Below, in pieces: positions 42,911 through 53,075 of a stretch of DNA of 64,000 bases. The notes beneath the pieces were generated by a model, which ran no database searches, was not told the DNA's origin, and saw only the letters and a list, made by a program, of their open reading frames with translations. Each line of letters opens with the position of its first letter. Position 1 is the first letter of the stretch. Origin of the DNA: Collimonas fungivorans (GTDB taxonomy: Bacteria; Pseudomonadota; Gammaproteobacteria; Burkholderiales; Burkholderiaceae_D); the NCBI RefSeq assembly GCF_001584145.1, contig NZ_CP013232.1:3968001-4032000 (forward strand). Reading direction: 5' to 3'. The translations under genes were made by a program, and so were the position numbers.

Positions 42911-43126
42911 TTACAGTTTGGCGAGCGATACTTCGGTGGCTTTCACCAGCGCCACCACTTCAGATCCGACCACCAGGCCGAGATCACGCACGGAACGGGT
43001 AGTGATGACCGAGGAGACGATGCCGGAAGGGGTTTCGATATCGAGCGCCGACAGCACGTCATCCTCGGTAATGCTGTGGATCTTGCCGCGGAACTGGTTG
43101 CGGACGTTAATTGCCTGGATGCTCAT
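42911..43126 (-). CDS. Molbindin-like TOBE protein (Mop), copy 1
   Basis: 71 residues, a single TOBE/Mop domain: MSIQAINVRNQFRGKIHSI, DIETPSGIVSSVITTRSVRDLGL, GSEVVALVKATEVSLAKL. It lies 55 bp after the ssuB stop and 60 bp before its paralogue. The end is identical to copy 2 except Leu/Ile swaps. Oxyanion binding in the cytoplasm is the family role. Confidence 0.92.
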   Translation of the reverse strand: MSIQAINVRNQFRGKIHSITEDDVLSALDIETPSGIVSSVITTRSVRDLGLVVGSEVVALVKATEVSLAKL

Positions 43127-43181
43127 GGTTTCTCCTTTGGTAATGCGGCTGCAAAAAATTCGTCAAAAAATTCGTCAAAAA

Positions 43182-44018
43182 TCAGATAGCCCAGCCGACC
43201 TGGCTGACCGTACGCTGCAGCGAAACATCGCCTAGCGCCGAATCAGGCTGTGCCGCCGGGTGTTTCAGTACACGCGCCAGTATCCGTTCTTCCAGCTGCG
43301 CAAAAGCCAGGTTGCCGCGTGCACGCGGACGCGGCAAGCTGATCCGTTCGTCCAGCGTGATTTCGCCGTCTTCGATCAGCAGCACGCGGTCCGCCAGCGC
43401 AATCGCCTCTTGCACGTCATGCGTCACCAGCACGGCGGTAAACCCACGTTCTTTCCACAGCGCTTCGATCAGCTGCTGCATCTCGATCCGGGTCAAGGCA
43501 TCCAGCGCGCCGAGCGGCTCATCCAGCAGCAACAGTTCCGGGTCATGCACCAGCGCCCGCGCCAGCGCCACCCGCTGCCGCTGGCCGCCGGACAGTACCG
43601 CCGGCCACTCGTGGGCGCGGTCTTCCAGGCCGACCTGCGCCAAGGCTTTGGCCGAAGCCAGCGAGGCTTTCGGCAAGCCGAGGCCGACATTGTTCAACAC
43701 CCGCTTCCACGGCAGCAGCCGGGAATCCTGGAACATGATGCGGATTTCCGGCTTTTCACCCTGCGCACCGAAACCGATGCTGCCGCCGCTGGCCTGCTCC
43801 AGCCCTGCAATCAGCCGCAGCAAGGTGCTCTTGCCGCAGCCGCTGCGGCCGACAATGGCGACGAATTCACCGGCGGCGACTTCGACATTGAGCGTCTTCA
43901 GCACTTCGCGTCCGGCGTATGACTTGGACACCGAGCGCACCCGGATGCCGACGCCACGGCCAGCGCCAAGCTGGCCTGCGGCTTTTACTTCGGCATTTTC
44001 GACTGGATCATTCTGCAT
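43182..44018 (-). CDS. ssuB: Aliphatic sulfonate ABC transporter ATP-binding protein
   Basis: The protein has 278 residues with Walker [29 protein letters not shown], Walker [15 protein letters not shown] and switch His ([16 protein letters not shown]). [16 protein letters not shown] in the C-terminal region is common to SsuB/TauB ATPases. It is 34 bp after ssuC. It powers uptake of alkanesulfonates as sulfur source. Confidence 0.94.
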   Translation of the reverse strand: MQNDPVENAEVKAAGQLGAGRGVGIRVRSVSKSYAGREVLKTLNVEVAAGEFVAIVGRSGCGKSTLLRLIAGLEQASGGSIGFGAQGEKPEIRIMFQDSRLLPWKRVLNNVGLGLPKASLASAKALAQVGLEDRAHEWPAVLSGGQRQRVALARALVHDPELLLLDEPLGALDALTRIEMQQLIEALWKERGFTAVLVTHDVQEAIALADRVLLIEDGEITLDERISLPRPRARGNLAFAQLEERILARVLKHPAAQPDSALGDVSLQRTVSQVGWAI

Positions 44019-44052
44019 CGTGTTTCCACCTTGATTAACTTGTACTGCACAC

Positions 44053-44886
44053 TCATTGATAACCGGGATGCCAGCGCAGCCAGTAACGTTCCAGCACGCG
44101 CGCCAGGATGTCGGCCAGCTTGCCCAGCAAGGCGTACAGCAGGATGCCTACCAGCACCACGTCGGTCTGCAGGAACTCGCGCGCATTCATGGTCATGTAG
44201 CCTATCCCGGCCTGCGCCGAAATAGTCTCGGCGACGATCAGCAAGACCCACACCAGGCCCAGCGCAAAACGCACGCCCACCAGTATCGAAGGCAAGGCTC
44301 CCGGCAAGATCACGTCGCGGTACAAGGGCCAGCCGGACAGGCCATAACTCTTGGCCATCTCGATCAAGCCTTTGTCGACCGAACGGATGCCATGGAAGGT
44401 ATTCAGGTAGACCGGGAAAAACACCCCTATCGACACCAGGAACAGCTTCGACGATTCATCGATGCCGAACCACAGGATCACCAGCGGAATCAGGGCCAGG
44501 GCCGGGATGTTGCGGATCATCTGGATGCTGGTGTCGAGCAGGGTTTCAGCCTGCTTGAAAGTGCCGGTCAGCAAACCCAGCAACAGACCCAGGCCGCCGC
44601 CCACCGCAAAGCCGGAAATCGCGCGCCAGGCGCTGACCCGCACATGTGTCCACAGTTCACCGGACAGCGTCAGCGACCAGGCCGCACGCGCTACTGCCCA
44701 AGGCTCCGGCAATATCCGGCTCGACAGCCAGCCAACCTTGGCGGCGAATTCCCAGCCCAGGATCAAGGCCGCCGGCAGCAGCCAGGGCAACAGGCGTTCC
44801 TTCCAGATTTGCGCCGCCTTGGACTTGGCCTTCCCTGCCTTCGCTTGCGGCCGCTGTGCGGCTACGGTGCTACTGATTGCGCTCAT
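44053..44886 (-). CDS. ssuC: Aliphatic sulfonate ABC transporter permease
   Basis: The protein has 277 residues: a basic, Ala-rich N-terminus, then six membrane spans. The EAA-loop equivalent is [35 protein letters not shown]. It resembles SsuC/TauC permeases ([41 protein letters not shown]). It starts 10 bp after the ssuD stop. It forms the membrane channel with SsuB. Confidence 0.95.
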   Translation of the reverse strand: MSAISSTVAAQRPQAKAGKAKSKAAQIWKERLLPWLLPAALILGWEFAAKVGWLSSRILPEPWAVARAAWSLTLSGELWTHVRVSAWRAISGFAVGGGLGLLLGLLTGTFKQAETLLDTSIQMIRNIPALALIPLVILWFGIDESSKLFLVSIGVFFPVYLNTFHGIRSVDKGLIEMAKSYGLSGWPLYRDVILPGALPSILVGVRFALGLVWVLLIVAETISAQAGIGYMTMNAREFLQTDVVLVGILLYALLGKLADILARVLERYWLRWHPGYQ

Positions 44887-44896
44887 GTCGGCTCCA

Positions 44897-46045
44897 TCAA
44901 CTCTGCGATGCCTTCGGCAACAAGCCGTTGGCGATCACTTCGCCGAACGGCCCCGTCAGCGCCTGCTCTCCGCTGGCGGCGCGCCCTTTGCCCAGCAAAG
45001 GGAAAACCAGCTCGGCAAAACGATAGGATTCTTCCAGGTGCGGGTAACCGGAAAGGATGAAGGTGTCTATGCCTAATGCCGCATATTCCTGCATCCGTTC
45101 CGCCACGGTTTCCGCATCGCCCACCAGCGCAGTGCCGGCGCCGCCGCGCACCAGGCCGACGCCGGCCCACAGGTTGGGCGACACTTCCAGCTTGTCGCGG
45201 CGGCCGCCATGCAGGGCCGCCATGCGCCGTTGTCCTTCCGAATCCATTTTGGAGAATGCAGCCTGGGCCCGGGCAATCACATCGTCGTCGACATGGCTGA
45301 TCAGTTCCTCGGCTGCCGCCCACGCCGCCTGGCTGGTCTCGCGCACGATCACGTGCAAGCGGATTCCGAAACGTACGGTGCGGCCATGCTTGGCGGCGCG
45401 CGCGCGGATGTCGGCAATCTTTTCGGCGACTGCGGCCGGCGGTTCGCCCCAGGTCAGGTAAACATCGACCTGCTCCGCCGCCAGCTCGTGCGCCGGTTCC
45501 GAAGAGCCGCCGAAATATAAAGGCGGATACGGTTTCTGCACCGGCGGATACAAAGTCTTCGCGCCCTTGACCTTGATGTGCTTGCCGATGAAGTTATAAC
45601 CGGCCTCGCCGCCTTCGCCCGACAAGGCACCGCGCCATACTTTCAGGAACTCGGAGGAAATTTCATAACGTTCGGCATGGTCGGCGGACAAGCCGTCCGC
45701 TTCCAGCTCGGCCTGGTCGCCGCCGGTCACCACATTGATCAGCAGGCGGCCATTCGACAGCCGGTCAAAGGTTGACGCCATGCGGATCGCCAGGCCAGGC
45801 GTGCTCAGGCCGGGACGGATCGCCACCAGGAATTTGAGGCGCTGGGTGAAGCCTAGCAAACTGGATGCAACCACCCAGGCATCTTCGCAAGAGCGCCCGG
45901 TAGGCAGCAGCACGCCGTCGTAACCGAGGGTGTCGGCGGCCACCGCGATCTGCTTCATGTAATCGAAGTTGACCGGGCGCGCGCCCTGCGAGGTGCCGAG
46001 GTAACGGCTGTCGCCGTGGGTGGGAATAAACCAGAAAACGTTCAT
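44897..46045 (-). CDS. ssuD: FMNH2-dependent alkanesulfonate monooxygenase
   Basis: Start at [18 protein letters not shown], the standard SsuD N-terminus; the 22-residue upstream extension is not conserved. The 382-residue protein is the family's normal length (E. coli 381). It shows the luciferase-like TIM barrel, [53 protein letters not shown] and [24 protein letters not shown]. It cleaves C1-C14 alkanesulfonates to aldehyde and sulfite, using reduced FMN from SsuE. Confidence 0.96.
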   Translation of the reverse strand: MNVFWFIPTHGDSRYLGTSQGARPVNFDYMKQIAVAADTLGYDGVLLPTGRSCEDAWVVASSLLGFTQRLKFLVAIRPGLSTPGLAIRMASTFDRLSNGRLLINVVTGGDQAELEADGLSADHAERYEISSEFLKVWRGALSGEGGEAGYNFIGKHIKVKGAKTLYPPVQKPYPPLYFGGSSEPAHELAAEQVDVYLTWGEPPAAVAEKIADIRARAAKHGRTVRFGIRLHVIVRETSQAAWAAAEELISHVDDDVIARAQAAFSKMDSEGQRRMAALHGGRRDKLEVSPNLWAGVGLVRGGAGTALVGDAETVAERMQEYAALGIDTFILSGYPHLEESYRFAELVFPLLGKGRAASGEQALTGPFGEVIANGLLPKASQS

Positions 46046-46070
46046 GACTGCTTCCGTATATAAATGTGTT

Positions 46071-47081
46071 TTATTGCTGCGCCAATGGCGCGCTCTTGGG
46101 ATGCCAGACAATATCGGCCACCTTGACCGCGCGCGGAATCAGGCCGAGTTCCTTGAAACTGTCGGCGACGCGCTGCTGGTCGGCCACCAGCGCCGGGCTG
46201 AGCACCGCAGTCGGCGACGGATTGGGACGGCGGCTCAGGAACAGGTGCACCGTCGCCAGGTTCAAGCCGCTCACATCGGCAATCAGCTGTGCTACTTCCT
46301 TGCGGTTTTGCTGCACGTAGCGGTCGGCCTTGGTCAGTTCATCCAGCAGGTTCAATACCGTGCCCGGATAATTTTCGGCAAACCCGCGCGCCGCCAGGTA
46401 GAACGAATTATTGTTCGACAGGCCGCTGCCGGTGCTCAGGACGCGCGGCTTGAAACTCAGTTCGGCGGCGCCGTAATACGGATCCCAGATCGCCCAGGCG
46501 TCGACGCTGCCGCGTTCAAATGCTGCGCGCGCATCGGCCGGCGCCAGGTAGACCGGCTGGATGTCGGTCCAGGCCAGGCCGGCTTTCTTGACCGCCCGCA
46601 CTAGCAGGAATTGCGCACTGGAGCCCTTTTGCAAGGCGATCCGCTTACCCTTCAGGTCGGCCAGCGTCCTGATGTCCGAAGCGGGTTGCACCAGCAGCGC
46701 GGAGCTCTCAGGTTTCGGCGGCTCGGCGCCGACGTACAGCAGATCCTTGTTGGCCGCCTGCGCAAATACCGGCGGGCCATCCCCGGTCAGGCCGAAATCC
46801 AGGCTGCCGGCAGACAAGGCTTCCAGCAGTTGCGGCCCGGCCGGAAATTCCAGCCAGACGATCTTGCTGTTCTTGAAGCGCTGCTCCAGCGTGCTGCGCT
46901 GCTTCAGCACCACCAGGTTGACCGCGCTTTTCTGGAAGCCGATGCGTATCTGCTCGGGCTCCCTGGCTGCGGGCTGCGCCTGGCTAAGCGGCGATGCACT
47001 CAGCAGTGCAGCCAACAGCGGCAGCGCCATTGCGCGGCGGATTTTCTGCAGGGAGCGGCGGCGGAACAAAGAGATAGACAT
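46071..47081 (-). CDS. Aliphatic sulfonate-binding protein SsuA, paralogue 2
   Basis: The protein has 336 residues. A Tat/Sec-like basic N-terminus and a signal peptide (to LSQA, ~35) precede [52 protein letters not shown] and [25 protein letters not shown]. These are typical periplasmic SsuA blocks. It is closely related to the next upstream gene (47092-48087), so the operon carries two binding proteins that may differ in sulfonate preference. It starts 10 bp after its paralogue's stop and ends 25 bp before the ssuD start. Confidence 0.93.
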   Translation of the reverse strand: MSISLFRRRSLQKIRRAMALPLLAALLSASPLSQAQPAAREPEQIRIGFQKSAVNLVVLKQRSTLEQRFKNSKIVWLEFPAGPQLLEALSAGSLDFGLTGDGPPVFAQAANKDLLYVGAEPPKPESSALLVQPASDIRTLADLKGKRIALQKGSSAQFLLVRAVKKAGLAWTDIQPVYLAPADARAAFERGSVDAWAIWDPYYGAAELSFKPRVLSTGSGLSNNNSFYLAARGFAENYPGTVLNLLDELTKADRYVQQNRKEVAQLIADVSGLNLATVHLFLSRRPNPSPTAVLSPALVADQQRVADSFKELGLIPRAVKVADIVWHPKSAPLAQQ

Positions 47082-47091
47082 GGGTCCGGCC

Positions 47092-48087
47092 TCAGGATTT
47101 GTCTGCCAGCTTGGCTGGCAATACCGCGTCGCGCGTCGAAATCTTCTTGGGAATCAGTTTCAACTCATAGAAGGTGTCGGCGATCTTCTGCTGCTCGTCC
47201 AGCACCTTGCCGTCGACCGGCTTGTAGATGTGGGCGTAATGCTTGAGGCCGGTTTCGATCACATCCGGCTCCAGCCCCTGGATCGGCGCCAACTGCGCCG
47301 CCGCTTCCTTGTAGTTGGCGCGTATCCATTGCCCTTCCTTGCCGGCTTCTTCCAGGATGGCGTTGACTACCGCCTGGTTCTTTTCCGCGTACTTGCGCGC
47401 GCTCAGGAAGAACTGGTGATGACTGACGACGCCGCTGCCGCTCGCCAGGACACGGGCGTCGATCTGCTTGATCGCTGCCGTCTGGAACGGGTCCCAGATT
47501 GCCCAGGCATCGACTGCGCCACGCTCGAAAGCGGCACGGGCGTCGGCCGGCGCCAGGTAGATCGGCTGGAACTCGTTATAGGCGACGCCGCCCTTCTTCA
47601 GCAGGCTGATGACCAGCCAGTGCACGTCGGAACCCTTGTTGAAGGCGATTTTCTTCCCCTTCAGCTGCGCCAGCGAAGTGATCGGCGAATTCTTCGGCAC
47701 CAGGATGCTCTCCGCTTCCGGCGTCGGGATCTCGTAAGCGCTGTACACAAAATCGGCGCCGGCAGCCTGGGCCACGATAGGCGGTGCTTCGCCGACATAA
47801 CCGAAATCGACTGAGCCGACATTCAAGGCTTCCAGCAGTTGCGGGCCGGCAGTGAACTCGGCCCACTTGACCTCGATGCCTTGTGCTGCCAGGCGTTTTT
47901 CCAATGTGCCATGGGCTTTCAGCAGCACCAGGGTGCTGGCGGCTTTCTGATAGCCGATGCGCAGCACCTGCTTGTCCTGCGCCTGCGCCAGCAGCGGCAA
48001 GCCGGCGGAAAACGCTCCGGCGGCGACTGCGGAGAGCAGCGCCAGCACGTGGCGTCTTGTGTGTTTGTTGCTGGTCGAGACTGTCAT
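47092..48087 (-). CDS. ssuA: Aliphatic sulfonate-binding protein SsuA, paralogue 1
   Basis: Start at MTVSTSNKHTRRHVLALLSAV; the upstream extension is not signal-like. The 331-residue protein has a twin-arginine-like start (TRRHVLALL) and signal peptide (to AQAQ, ~36). Then come [55 protein letters not shown] and [25 protein letters not shown]. It delivers sulfonates to SsuBC. It is 124 bp downstream of ssuE. Confidence 0.94.
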   Translation of the reverse strand: MTVSTSNKHTRRHVLALLSAVAAGAFSAGLPLLAQAQDKQVLRIGYQKAASTLVLLKAHGTLEKRLAAQGIEVKWAEFTAGPQLLEALNVGSVDFGYVGEAPPIVAQAAGADFVYSAYEIPTPEAESILVPKNSPITSLAQLKGKKIAFNKGSDVHWLVISLLKKGGVAYNEFQPIYLAPADARAAFERGAVDAWAIWDPFQTAAIKQIDARVLASGSGVVSHHQFFLSARKYAEKNQAVVNAILEEAGKEGQWIRANYKEAAAQLAPIQGLEPDVIETGLKHYAHIYKPVDGKVLDEQQKIADTFYELKLIPKKISTRDAVLPAKLADKS

Positions 48088-48211
48088 TGCATGCTTCCTG
48101 TTTTTTTGGACAAAACGATCCCCGCCGCCGGTCAAGGCAGATTTTTCAAACGCTGGGCGGGTAAGTTGCTTAGTTATCTGATCCGGTTAGCTGATTCGCC
48201 TGGATTTCCTG

Positions 48212-48811
48212 CTACACGCTACATCGCACCTGCGAAAACGGAATCGGATCGAAATGGTTGCTGCCGGTCTTGTGCAGCGCCAGCAAGCTGTCCGACAACT
48301 GCTGCACGCCTTCGCTAATCCGCTGGAAGATCGCCTGGTCCAGGCTCAATCCCTCCTGCTCCGACCACTGCACCTGTGCTTCCGTCGCATAGATGCTAGG
48401 CAGTACATGCTTGGCCGCCAGCGACGACAATACCGGCCGCAAGGCATAATCCAGCGCCAGCATGTGCGACTGGCTGCCGCCGGTGGCCAGCGGCAGCACC
48501 AGCTTGTCGGTCAGGCCGAACTGCGGCAGCAGGTCGAGGAACGCTTTCAGCACGCCGCTGTACGAAGCCTTGTAGACCGGCGTCGCCACCACCACCGCTG
48601 TGGCTTGCGCTACCTGCGCCAGCGCGGCCTGGATCGCCGCGTGGTTGAAATCGGCCCGCAACAGCGCATCGCCTGGCAGGTCGCGCACGTCCAGTTTGCT
48701 GTAGCGATGTCCCAGCACGGCCAGCTTTTCACCTGTGTAATGCAATAAGCGGGTAGAACGCGAAGGCGCGGACGGGCTGCCGGCCAATAGCAAAATAGTC
48801 ATCTGTAGCAA
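48212..48811 (-). CDS. ssuE: NADPH-dependent FMN reductase SsuE
   Basis: The protein has 199 residues with a flavodoxin-like fold: ILLLAGSPSAPSRSTRLL (FMN phosphate loop), VVVATPVYKASYSGVLKAFLDLLPQFGL and LPLATGGSQSHMLALDYALRPVLSSL. It matches SsuE in length and motifs. It supplies FMNH2 to SsuD. It comes after sbp in the operon, separated by 58 bp that hold a hairpin. Confidence 0.95.
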   Translation of the reverse strand: MLQMTILLLAGSPSAPSRSTRLLHYTGEKLAVLGHRYSKLDVRDLPGDALLRADFNHAAIQAALAQVAQATAVVVATPVYKASYSGVLKAFLDLLPQFGLTDKLVLPLATGGSQSHMLALDYALRPVLSSLAAKHVLPSIYATEAQVQWSEQEGLSLDQAIFQRISEGVQQLSDSLLALHKTGSNHFDPIPFSQVRCSV

Positions 48812-48817
48812 TCTTGA

Positions 48818-48842
48818 AGCCGCCCTGACAGGCAGGGCGGCT
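48818..48842 (-). terminator. Hairpin between sbp and ssuE
   Basis: Perfect 10-bp arms AGCCGCCCTG/CAGGGCGGCT with a 5-base loop, without a T run. It probably stabilises the sbp mRNA end or lowers read-through into the ssu genes rather than stopping all transcription. Confidence 0.5.
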
Positions 48843-48869
48843 GAATCATGGTCATTCCGGCCAACCGGC

Positions 48870-49886
48870 TTATTTCACGCCAGGCTGGTAAATCTTGTCG
48901 AACACGCCGCCGTCGCTGAAGTGGGTCTTCTGCGCATTTTTCCAGCCGCCGAAAGTGTCGTCGATGGTGAACAGGCTCAGCTTCGGAAACTTGCTGGCAT
49001 ACTTGGCCGCGACTTTAGGATCGATGGGACGGTAGTAATTGTGCGCAGCGATTTCCTGGCCTTCCGGCGAGTACAAGTACTCCAGGTAGGCTTGTGCAAT
49101 CTTGCGTGTGCCACGCTTGTCGACCACCTTGTCGACCACAGCCACCGGCGGTTCCGCCAGGATGCTCAGCGACGGGAACACGGTATCGAACTTGCCTTTG
49201 CCGAATTCCGCTTCCACCAGGTAAGCCTCGTTTTCCCACGACAGCAGCACGTCGCCGACACCGCGCTCGGCAAACGTCACGGTCGAACCACGCGCGCCGG
49301 AATCCAGCACCGGCACGTTCTTGTACAGGCGCGAGATGAAATCGCGCGCCTTGGCGTCGTCGTTATTGTTCTTCTTCAGCGCATAACCGTAAGCGGCCAG
49401 GTAGGCCCAGCGTGCGCCGCCGGAAGTTTTCGGATTGGCTACCACTACCGATACGCCAGGCTTGACCAGGTCGTCCCAGTCCTTGATGCCCTTGGGATTA
49501 CCCTTGCGCACCAGCAGCACGATAGTTGAAGTGTATGGGGTGCTGTTATGCGGCAAGCGTTTTTGCCAGTCGGCCGGCAGCAGCTTGGCTTTTTCGGAAA
49601 TCTCGTCGATATCGTAAGCCAGCGCCAGGGTCACCACGTCGGCCTCCAGGCCGTCGATCACCGAGCGCCCCTGCTTGCCGGAGCCGCCATGCGACGCCTT
49701 CAGGGTGAGATTGTCGCCAGTCTTGTCTTTCCAGTACTTGGCAAAGGCCTTGTTGTACTCCTGGTACAGCTCACGTGTCGGATCGTAAGAAACGTTGAGC
49801 AGCGAAAAATCAGCCGCATGAACAATCTGCGCACTCTGGGCTACCAAGGCGATGGCGATGACCGACCTGACTATTTTCTTCAACAT
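48870..49886 (-). CDS. sbp: Periplasmic sulfate-binding protein
   Basis: The protein has 338 residues: signal peptide (to VHAAD, ~25), then [74 protein letters not shown] and [16 protein letters not shown], all hallmark blocks of Sbp/CysP. It is not beside cysTWA but heads the sulfonate operon 17 kb away. A CysB-type element upstream matches that of cysT, so the two loci can be co-regulated. Confidence 0.95.
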   Translation of the reverse strand: MLKKIVRSVIAIALVAQSAQIVHAADFSLLNVSYDPTRELYQEYNKAFAKYWKDKTGDNLTLKASHGGSGKQGRSVIDGLEADVVTLALAYDIDEISEKAKLLPADWQKRLPHNSTPYTSTIVLLVRKGNPKGIKDWDDLVKPGVSVVVANPKTSGGARWAYLAAYGYALKKNNNDDAKARDFISRLYKNVPVLDSGARGSTVTFAERGVGDVLLSWENEAYLVEAEFGKGKFDTVFPSLSILAEPPVAVVDKVVDKRGTRKIAQAYLEYLYSPEGQEIAAHNYYRPIDPKVAAKYASKFPKLSLFTIDDTFGGWKNAQKTHFSDGGVFDKIYQPGVK

Positions 49887-49979
49887 GTTCTGCTTCCCTT
49901 GTTTGTGAATGTTTTTTGTTTTGAGGAATACAGATTAATGAGGCGGCCTGGAAAACAAAACGAATTCTTTCTTCTCTCC

Positions 49980-50001
49980 TTATGCAAAAAACAGATATGT
50001 A
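49980..50001 (+). promoter_or_regulatory. Candidate CysB-binding element upstream of sbp
   Basis: TTATGCAAA-N7-TATGTA on the plus strand, ~95 bp upstream of the sbp start and opposite in orientation to that gene. Same letters and gap as upstream of cysT at 31828-31849. Confidence 0.55.
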
Positions 50002-50131
50002 TGGACCGGGCGGATGAATAAGGAGGAGCTTCATTCCCGCTGAATTAGCATATAGCTGGACAAGCTGTAAGGAATCGCAACATCGGGCGACTAGACAACA
50101 ACAGCGTTGTCCATTCCTCCTGAGACCATAC

Positions 50132-50602
50132 ATGAAAAGATTCCTTGCCTATTTCGCCTCCCACCTGCTGGCTGTCGCCATTGGTTTTGCCGGCGGCATC
50201 TATCTATTGCCGATTCTCACCGCCGGCGCCGGGCCGAGCGCGGCCGAGTTCAGGCAGGCCGGCAGCGCGGCCCGCCATAGCGGGGTGTTCAAGAAGGATT
50301 TGCCGGGAAGCGATTTCCTGCATTGGGCGCAAGGCACGGTGACCCTCAGCGACGACACGATTGCCTTCGAAGGTAGCATCGCCCCCGGTCCTGACTACAA
50401 GGTGTACCTGACATCCGCATATGTCGACAACAAGGCCGATTTCCTCAAGCTCAAGGAGCGCTCCCTGCGCGTTGGGGAAGTGAAAACTTTCGAGCGTTTT
50501 ATCGTCAAGCCGGCGCAGCCGCTTGACCTGGCCAAATACAACACAGTCGTCATCTGGTGCGAAACTTACTCGCAGTTCATCAGCGCCGCGCAGTTCCGTT
50601 AG
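50132..50602 (+). CDS. Membrane-anchored DM13-domain protein
   Basis: The protein has 156 residues: one N-terminal membrane segment (LAYFASHLLAVAIGFAGGIYLLPIL), then a DM13 domain. The domain covers SGVFKKDLPGSDFLHWAQGTVTL, FEGSIAPGPDYKVYLT, FERFIVKPAQPLDLAKYNTVVIWCETYSQFISAAQFR, with the family's conserved Cys in VIWCE. DM13 is thought to take part in redox or electron-transfer reactions outside the membrane. It converges on the MFS gene with 6 bp between stops and is divergent from sbp. Confidence 0.92.
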   Translation: MKRFLAYFASHLLAVAIGFAGGIYLLPILTAGAGPSAAEFRQAGSAARHSGVFKKDLPGSDFLHWAQGTVTLSDDTIAFEGSIAPGPDYKVYLTSAYVDNKADFLKLKERSLRVGEVKTFERFIVKPAQPLDLAKYNTVVIWCETYSQFISAAQFR

Positions 50603-50608
50603 GACCCC

Positions 50609-51771
50609 TTAGTTCCTGGCCACCCCAAGATAGGCGCTGGAGGCCACCAGCAGCAATGCGCAGCCAAGGCCGCCGAAGGCGATGCTCAGGCTGCTGGCAT
50701 GCGCCACGAAACCAATCAAGGCTGGGCCAGCCAGGATGCCGGCATAACCGATGGTGGTGATGGCCGCGATCGCCAGGCTGGCCGGCATGGCGCCGTGGTT
50801 GCCGGCGGCGCTGAACAGGATCGGCACGATATTGGAAGCACCCAGGCCGATCAGCACGAAACCGGCCAGCGCCACGCCGGCGTTCGGCACAGAGATGGCG
50901 ACAAAGAAGCCGCCGGCGGCGCACAAACCGCCCAGCAGCAGCACGCGCTTAGCGCCGAAGCGGCGCACGATACGGTCGCCGGTCAGGCGGCCGCAAGTCA
51001 TGGCGATGGCGAAAGCGGCATAGCCGAAGCCGCCCTGGCTGGCGTCCAGTCCGCGCGTGGCGGTCAGGAATAATGCGCTCCAGTCCAGGATCGCGCCCTC
51101 CACCAGGAACACGATAAAGCACAGCACGCCGATGAAGATCACGGCGCCATGCGGCAGCACGAACAGCGCGCCGCGTTCGCCCGCCTCCGGCGCGCGCAGC
51201 AAGTGCGGTCCCGCCAGCAGCAATAGCGCAGCAACCAGGAGCGCCGCCAGCCCGCTGGCCATCAACGGGCTCAAGCCCAGCCACAGCAACAACGCCATGC
51301 CGCCGGCGCCGACAAAGCCGCCGACGCTGAACATGCCGTGGAAACCCGACATGAGCGCGCCGCCGCCGGCCTTCTCCACCATCACCGCATGCACATTCAT
51401 GGCGACATCCAGCGTGCCGATGGCGGCGCCGAAAAAAACAAGCCTGTGCCCAGCTGCAGCGGACTGGCTGCCAGCGTCAGGCAGGGAAGAATCAGGCAAG
51501 CCAGCGCACCGGCGCTCAGCACCACGCGGCGGCAACCGAGGCGCGCCGCCAGCATGCCGGTCACCGGCATCGATAGCAGCGAGCCGCCCCCCAGGCAAAG
51601 CAGCAGCAAGCCAAGCTCAGCCTCGCCCACGCCCAGCCGCGCTTTCACATACGGCACCAGCGGCGCCCAGGCAGACATCGCCAGTCCGGCGCAGAGAAAC
51701 GCCAGCCGCGTGGCGTAGCGCCGTTTGGGACCGATAGCATTCATGGCATTGCTTCCCGCGTGGTTGATCAT
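50609..51771 (-). pseudogene. YbjJ-like MFS transporter interrupted by a frameshift
   Basis: Two open frames together encode one MFS protein. The 5' part (51397-51771) covers ATRLAFLCAGLAMSAWAPLVPYVK to LQLGTGLFF. The 3' part, in another frame, continues FFGAAIGTLDVAMNVHAVMVEK through ASSAYLGVARN. They meet at a run of seven T (A on the plus strand, 51432-51438). One more T would give LFFFGAAIG and a ~387-residue transporter, normal for the family. The start overlaps the DeoR regulator's stop (ATGA); ATG 51744, with GGGAAG upstream, is an alternative. Real mutation, slippage-prone tract or sequence error are all possible. Confidence 0.85.
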
Positions 51772-52544
51772 ACGGCCTCGGCATACAGCAGTTGCACGCC
51801 TTGCCGGCCGAATTGCGCCGCCTGCCTGCGATCGGCGCCGGACTCCAGCACGAGGTATGTCAGATGCTCAGGCGGCAACACCGCAAACGGCGCTGCCGTG
51901 CCGATTTTTTCCCTGCTCGCTGCTACCAGCACCGCCTTGCTGGCAGCCGCCAGGCTGCGCTTGAATTCGGCCTCTTCATAGTTGAAGCAGCTCAGCCCTG
52001 CTTCAGCATCGACGCCACAAGCGCCGAGGAAGAAAATGTCAGGCCGCATCCGCTCGGCATCGCGCAGGGCGGCGGCGCCGAGGTTTGCGCCGCTGCGGGC
52101 ATCGACCCGGCCGCCGACCATGATCAGCTCGATCTCCGGCCGCTCCAGCAGCGCCAGCGCCACTGCCGCGGCATTGGTCAGCACCGTCATCGGCAGCTGC
52201 GGCAGCGCCGCAGCGATGGCCAGGTTGGTTGAGCCGGCGTCGATGAACAGCACGTTGCCGCCGGAAACCAGCGTTACCGCCGCCTGCGCCAGCCGTGCCT
52301 TGCGCTGCGGCGCCAGCTTGCTGCGTTCGGCCAGCGGCGTAGCGGCAGGCGCCGGCGGCAAGGCGCCGCCATATACCCTGGTGCAGAGGCCGGCCGCCGC
52401 CAGGTCGCGTAAATCGCGCCGGATGGTGTCCTCGGAAACATTCAGCTGCTGCGCCAGATCCAACGCCAGCACCCGGCCGTCCGCCAGCAGCCGTTGCTGG
52501 ATAAGCGCGTGGCGCTCCTTGAGCAGCAGATTCGCAGTATTCAT
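51768..52544 (-). CDS. DeoR-family transcriptional regulator
   Basis: The protein has 258 residues. The HTH (RHALIQQRLLADGRVLALDLAQQLNVSEDTIRRDLRDLAAAGLCTRVYGGA) is followed by a sugar-phosphate-binding domain (VLFIDAGSTNLAIAAALPQLPMTVLTNAAAVALAL; FFLGACGVDAEAGLSCFNYEEAEFKRSL). It overlaps the MFS transporter gene by 4 bp, so it probably controls that transporter in response to a sugar phosphate or related compound. Confidence 0.94.
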   Translation of the reverse strand: MNTANLLLKERHALIQQRLLADGRVLALDLAQQLNVSEDTIRRDLRDLAAAGLCTRVYGGALPPAPAATPLAERSKLAPQRKARLAQAAVTLVSGGNVLFIDAGSTNLAIAAALPQLPMTVLTNAAAVALALLERPEIELIMVGGRVDARSGANLGAAALRDAERMRPDIFFLGACGVDAEAGLSCFNYEEAEFKRSLAAASKAVLVAASREKIGTAAPFAVLPPEHLTYLVLESGADRRQAAQFGRQGVQLLYAEAV

Positions 52545-52649
52545 ATAGCCTCACATCATGCATAAACACGTATAAATATACACAAACGTGCAATCATGGG
52601 CAAGTTTTTGCTGCCGGCATATTTTCCCGGCGCCTGCAAGAAATTGAGA

Positions 52650-53075
52650 TCAGGTCAAGAGAGGGTAAAGAATCACTGCCCAGGTAGCGACAGCCAGCAC
52701 GCAAGTCAGCAGCACTGCGGCGCTGCCGAAATCCTTGGCGTTCTTGGAGAGCGGATTGCGTTCCAGCGAAACCCGGTCCACCACCGCTTCAATCGCCGAG
52801 TTGATCAGCTCGATGATGATGATCCAGACCAGCACCGCGATCAGCAGCAGTTTCTGCAGCGGCGTCACCGGCAGCAGCAAGGCGACAATGATGCCGGGGA
52901 TGACGATCATCAGTTCCTGGCGGAATGCATGCTCGTTTTTCCAGGCTGACTTGAAACCTTCCGCCGAATAGAAGAAAGCTGAAAAAATCCTCTTGAATCC
53001 GCTGGTGCTCTTGAATTCGCTAATCGGCTGCTGCGGCGCGTCTTGCGGCCGCGATGATTGCTTGTTTTCGCTCAT
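52650..53075 (-). CDS. dgkA: Diacylglycerol kinase
   Basis: The protein has 141 residues: a polar N-terminus then a three-helix membrane protein with the DgkA signature IELINSAIEAVVDRVS. FKRIFSAFFYSAEGFKSAWKNEHAFRQEL is the typical amphipathic start. It phosphorylates diacylglycerol to phosphatidate for lipid recycling at the inner membrane. Confidence 0.95.
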   Translation of the reverse strand: MSENKQSSRPQDAPQQPISEFKSTSGFKRIFSAFFYSAEGFKSAWKNEHAFRQELMIVIPGIIVALLLPVTPLQKLLLIAVLVWIIIIELINSAIEAVVDRVSLERNPLSKNAKDFGSAAVLLTCVLAVATWAVILYPLLT

